Origin: Nonomuraea wenchangensis
Lineage (GTDB): Bacteria > Actinomycetota > Actinomycetes > Streptosporangiales > Streptosporangiaceae
Assembly: GCF_900111685.1 (NCBI RefSeq)
Contig: NZ_FOHX01000011.1
Coordinates: 1-64,000, forward strand
DNA: 64,000 nt
Direction: 5' to 3'
The position numbers and the translations under genes were made by a program. Numbering within the stretch: the first letter of the stretch is position 1; each line of letters starts with the position of its first letter. Positions 61,318-64,000 of the stretch are shown here, in pieces. The notes under the pieces are model-generated. The model was not told the origin of the DNA. It searched no databases and was given only the letters and a program-made list of their open reading frames with translations.

Positions 61318-61800
61318 GTGCGCAATGGTGTTCGTCATGCTCTCGGCGCCGGCGCGGGGCTGCTGGCCACGCCGCTGGTGGCGGCGGGTTTCGCGTACGG
61401 TCACGGTCAGCTTCGCTCCGCTCCCGACTGGCTGCCGCTCGCCGCGCTCGCGGGCGCGGCCCTTCTGGTCGGCGTCCTTTCCGGATCGCGGCTCTCCCCG
61501 CTCGCCTCGCTGCTGCCCGGCCTCGCCCTGACCGGGCTCGCGGTCACGGCGGCGGCCCGCCTCGACCTGGCCTGGCTCCGGGCGCCCGGCGCATACCTGA
61601 CCGGCGAACAGCTGGCCGGCTACGAGCGGCTGGTGAGCTTCGGCGCGCCGGTCGCCGGGTGCGTGCTGCTGGCCGCCTCCGCCTTCCCGTCCCGGTGGCG
61701 GGCCCGCCCGGCCGCGCCGGAGGCGCCTCCTCCCCCGCAGCCGGAGAAGGAGACGCCCGTGCCGCCGCCGTTGCCGAAGCGGATCCCGTCCCGCTACTGA
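61318..61800 (+). CDS. Small membrane protein of unknown function
   Basis: A 160-residue protein with about four hydrophobic helices (LLATPLVAAGFAYGHGQL, LPLAALAGAALLVGVLSG, LLPGLALTGLAVTAAARL, VAGCVLLAASAFPS) and a Pro-rich cytoplasmic tail ending RIPSRY. GTG 61318 is chosen because GGAGG lies 8 bases upstream; GTG 61300 lacks one. No family is recognised. The 3' end overlaps the convergent MFS gene by 7 bases. Confidence 0.7.
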   Translation: MRNGVRHALGAGAGLLATPLVAAGFAYGHGQLRSAPDWLPLAALAGAALLVGVLSGSRLSPLASLLPGLALTGLAVTAAARLDLAWLRAPGAYLTGEQLAGYERLVSFGAPVAGCVLLAASAFPSRWRARPAAPEAPPPPQPEKETPVPPPLPKRIPSRY

Positions 61801-62945
61801 GCGACGGCCCGCTCCCTGCGGCCGGCCAGCACGGCGACCACCACGTACGGCACCGCGAACAGCGCGAACGCGACCCCGTTCGACAGCCGCCCGGAGACCG
61901 CGCCGTAGCCGGCGTAGACGACGAGCGTGACCACGTTCATGCCGAGCCCGGCCACCGACGTGACGGTGGCCCTGGCCGCCCCGCCGATCCGCTCCTGCAG
62001 CCGGGCGTCGGCCACCACCCCGGCGAGCTGGAAGGCGCCGAACGCCCCGGCGATCAGTACGAACCCGGCCGGATGCCCGCTCAGCGCCCCGGCCGCGAGC
62101 GCGACGGCCGCCCCCGCGACGGTGAGGCCGTAGGCCCGGTCGGGCAGCCGCGCCGCGACCCCGGCCAGCAGCCCGCCGGCCGTGGCCCCGATCCAGACGA
62201 CGAGCACCAGCAGGGGCACGGCGCTCTCCGCGACGCCGGTCTCCAGGCCCAGGAACGGGATGTACTCCTCCAGCGCGCCCCAGATCGCCGTGACGACGGC
62301 GACCAGCAGCAGCGCCCGCAGCACGGCGCGATCGGCGCGCGCCACGGCGAGCCCCGAGCGCAGGACCGCGAGGTAGCCCTCCTCCCCGGCCGGGCGCGGG
62401 GCGCGGTGCTCGGGCAGCGTCAGCGCCGTGACCGCGCAGAGCACGCAGGCCGCCACGCTGGCCGCGCCGACGACGGCGTAGCCGCCGGCCGCGAAGGCGG
62501 GCACCGCCAGCCCGATGGCGAGGGCGTTGGCGACGAGCCCGGCGGCCTCCGCCCGGCCCATGACGGCGGCGTAGCGCCCTTCCTGGCCCCGGCGCTGCAG
62601 CTCCTCGTACGCGAGGGCTTCGTAGGAGCCGGACACGAGGGCGCCCTGCGCGCCCCACAGCACGAACCCCGCGGCGAAGGCCCAGAAGGACGGGACCGAG
62701 ACCCACAGGGCGTAGCCGGCCCCGGCCAGCAGCGGGCCGAGGAACAGCAGCAGCCGCCTGGACACGGTGTCGGCCCAGGCCCCGGACGGGACCTCCAGCA
62801 CCATGCCCGTCACCGACCAGATGACGAACAGCACGGATGCCTCGGCGACGGACACCCCGGCGTCGGCGAACAGCAGCGTGTAGACCGGGTAGAGCAGGAT
62901 GAATTCGCCTAAGAACGCATAGGCGTAGAGCTTGATGACGAGCAT
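61794..62945 (-). CDS. MFS transporter
   Basis: A 383-residue major facilitator protein with about twelve helices, shorter than average. N-terminal features are KLYAYAFLGEFILLYPVYTL and the motif-A-like loop SGAWADTVSRRLLLFLGPLL. The C-terminal half includes LVVWIGATAGGLLAG and MNVVTLVVYAGYGAVSGRLS. The substrate is unknown. A MarR-family gene lies 102 bases upstream on the same strand; this pairing usually means drug-inducible efflux. Confidence 0.9.
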   Translation of the reverse strand: MLVIKLYAYAFLGEFILLYPVYTLLFADAGVSVAEASVLFVIWSVTGMVLEVPSGAWADTVSRRLLLFLGPLLAGAGYALWVSVPSFWAFAAGFVLWGAQGALVSGSYEALAYEELQRRGQEGRYAAVMGRAEAAGLVANALAIGLAVPAFAAGGYAVVGAASVAACVLCAVTALTLPEHRAPRPAGEEGYLAVLRSGLAVARADRAVLRALLLVAVVTAIWGALEEYIPFLGLETGVAESAVPLLVLVVWIGATAGGLLAGVAARLPDRAYGLTVAGAAVALAAGALSGHPAGFVLIAGAFGAFQLAGVVADARLQERIGGAARATVTSVAGLGMNVVTLVVYAGYGAVSGRLSNGVAFALFAVPYVVVAVLAGRRERAVAQ

Positions 62946-63047
62946 GAGGCCCTCCAGCAGGACGAACAGGATCTCCGGGAGCTCGTCGCCCCGGAGGTCC
63001 GCGCGCCCCGCGCGGGCCTGTGGCCGTCAGTCATCAATGTCGTCGGA

Positions 63048-63518
63048 TCATGCCCGCGAGTCTAGCGACCCCGCGGCCTCGACGCGGGCGCGGAACGGCC
63101 TCCTTTCGAGCGCCGTCACCGCCGCCCGCAGCACCTCCGACAGCGGCACCGGCAGCTCGGCGTCCAGCTCGCCGACCGCGCGCTCGGTGGCCGCCCACTC
63201 GGCCTCGATGAGCGGCAGCGCGGCGCGGGCCCGCTCGGTGAGGTGGACGATGCGCTGCCGGGCGTCCGCGCCCTTCTCCAGGGTGACCAGCTCGCAGCGG
63301 CGCAGCTGGACCACGGTCTGGCTGGCCGCGGAGTGGGTGACGCCGATCGTTCTCGCGAGGTCGCGGATGGGCATCGGCCCCTCCGCCACCAGGACGCGTA
63401 CGTAGGGGGAGAAACGGGGCCGGTAGCCGGGCAGGCCGTGCTCTGCGTAGATCTCGGCGATGGCGGAGTCCATCAGCTCGTGGACGTGTCGCAGCAAGGC
63501 GCCCAGCCCGGTCGTCAC
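63048..63518 (-). CDS. MarR-family transcriptional regulator
   Basis: A 156-residue winged-helix protein: MPIRDLARTIGVTHSAASQT (recognition helix), VVQLRRCELVTLEKGADARQ (wing) and flanking dimerisation helices. GTG 63518 is preceded by GGAGAGGGG. It probably represses the MFS gene downstream and its own promoter. A perfect inverted repeat AACAG-GA-CTGTT at 63574-63585 lies between it and the divergent radical SAM gene and is a candidate binding site. Confidence 0.9.
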   Translation of the reverse strand: MTTGLGALLRHVHELMDSAIAEIYAEHGLPGYRPRFSPYVRVLVAEGPMPIRDLARTIGVTHSAASQTVVQLRRCELVTLEKGADARQRIVHLTERARAALPLIEAEWAATERAVGELDAELPVPLSEVLRAAVTALERRPFRARVEAAGSLDSRA

Positions 63519-63527
63519 GCGGCCCCT

Positions 63528-63566
63528 CTCCTGGTCCCGTCTCCTGGTCCCGTCTCGCGGTCCCGT
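63528..63566. repeat. 13-bp tandem repeat in the marR leader
   Basis: CTCCTGGTCCCGT is repeated exactly at 63528-63540 and 63541-63553, with a third copy carrying two changes at 63554-63566. On the minus strand each perfect copy contains AGGAG, so the repeat makes multiple Shine-Dalgarno-like cores. Confidence 0.8.
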
Positions 63567-63573
63567 GCAATGT

Positions 63574-63603
63574 AACAGGACTGTTGGATATGCCTGCTAC
63601 GCT
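63574..63603. promoter_or_regulatory. Candidate MarR operator and divergent promoter
   Basis: AACAGGACTGTT (63574-63585) is a perfect palindrome around GA. TACGCT (63598-63603) is a -10-like element for the plus-strand gene, whose GTG start 7 bases beyond suggests a leaderless message. The palindrome falls where the -35 would be. Confidence 0.45.
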
Positions 63604-63610
63604 GCGGTGC

Positions 63611-64000
63611 GTGGCGAGGGCAGTCAGCGTGGTGGTGCGCTATCGCAAGGCGGTGACGTACGGCGTGCACGCGCTGCTCGCCGCGCTGGAGACCGCGGAG
63701 GTCGAGCACGAGCTGCGGCTCGGCACCACCCCCGAGGAGACCGCCGGGCACATCAGGGACTCCGGGGCCGACCACGTGCTCACGCTCTGGTCGTTCTACT
63801 CACCGGACGCCGAGGCCATGGCCGCCGAGCTCGCCGTGGTCAAGGAGCTGAGCGGCGGGCGCGGGCTGCACATCGCGGGCGGCGTGCACGCCACGGCCGA
63901 GCCGCAGCAGGTCATCGACGCCGGCTGGGACCTCGCGGGCATCGGCGAGGGCGAGTCCACGATCATCGCGCTGGTCCGGGCGCTGCGCGAGGACGCCCCG
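63611..64000 (+). CDS. B12-binding domain/radical SAM protein (partial, N-terminus)
   Basis: Open frame from GTG 63611 to the window edge, 130 codons and no stop. It begins VARAVSVVVRYRKAVTYGVH and shows a cobalamin-binding-like Rossmann fold: TPEETAGHIRDSGADHVLTL, then FYSPDAEAMAAELAVVKEL and IAGGVHATAEPQQVIDAGWD, then GIGEGESTI. The GGxHAT and GEGE motifs are hallmarks of the B12-binding domain that precedes radical SAM domains; the SAM cluster motif would lie beyond the window. The start is supported by a -10 element 7 bases upstream. Product specificity is unknown. Confidence 0.75.
   Translation, partial: MARAVSVVVRYRKAVTYGVHALLAALETAEVEHELRLGTTPEETAGHIRDSGADHVLTLWSFYSPDAEAMAAELAVVKELSGGRGLHIAGGVHATAEPQQVIDAGWDLAGIGEGESTIIALVRALREDAP

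Overview
This window is chromosomal DNA from a high-GC actinomycete. The gene content and order point to the Streptosporangiales, perhaps a Nonomuraea-like genus. The supporting features are the linkage pyrE - dedA - fba - DUF3151 - purA, conservon (cvn) operons, leaderless or GTG-started genes, a poly-HAMP hybrid kinase and a secreted S1 protease. The taxonomic call is inference from gene content only. I see no rRNA, insertion sequence, integrase, prophage or CRISPR array. Genes fill almost the whole window on both strands.

Layout. 80-2385 (minus): a probable MBL hydrolase / beta-propeller / Nudix operon and a 48-residue zinc ribbon. 2746-3855: a short Rho paralog with altered RNA-binding and bicyclomycin-pocket residues. 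3928-6843: a WXG100-like protein, a DUF6571-like protein and a lipoprotein with overlapping reading frames. 6915-8426: two small minus-strand genes facing two GntR-type regulators, the second with a damaged 5' end. 8495-11422: an rRNA methyltransferase and an S9 peptidase homologue lacking its catalytic Ser and His. 11649-18123: a signalling block with a GAF/PP2C phosphatase divergent from a 1392-residue poly-HAMP hybrid kinase and its receiver partner. 18181-22110 (minus): an NYN-domain protein and an ECF sigma factor fused to a zinc finger, a membrane helix and an extracellular domain.

22247-33554 is mostly housekeeping: pyrE, dedA, fba, purA, a GNAT enzyme, a glycerophosphodiesterase, corA, purD-purC and murA. 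The purA and corA leaders both contain possible regulatory RNA structure, and the corA leader also carries a 27-codon upstream reading frame with a strong Shine-Dalgarno. 33696-38437: an unusual HTH regulator, a rhodanese, an EamA exporter and an unrecognised 474-residue protein. 38481-38630: two closely related atypical tRNA genes with Lys(CTT) and Pro(CGG) anticodons. 38635-40398: an aminotransferase and an NrtR-type regulator.

40444-49716 is a surface-glycan cluster. WecB and WecC homologues would make UDP-ManNAcA, three glycosyltransferase proteins would build the polymer, and a DUF4434 glycosidase-like protein is exported. 49717-52363: a lipoprotein and a Tat-exported flavin amine oxidase. 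52567-59001: a complete conservon (cvnA-B-C-D) facing tail to tail a reduced one that has only the kinase and the DUF742 protein. 59167-64000: a DUF998 membrane protein, a secreted alpha-lytic-type protease, a small membrane protein, a MarR/MFS pair and the start of a cobalamin-binding radical SAM gene cut by the window edge.

A recurring small-scale feature is short tandem duplication. Perfect or near-perfect 15-bp in-frame arrays occur in four coding regions. Short direct duplications also sit at two convergent gene ends and in the marR leader.
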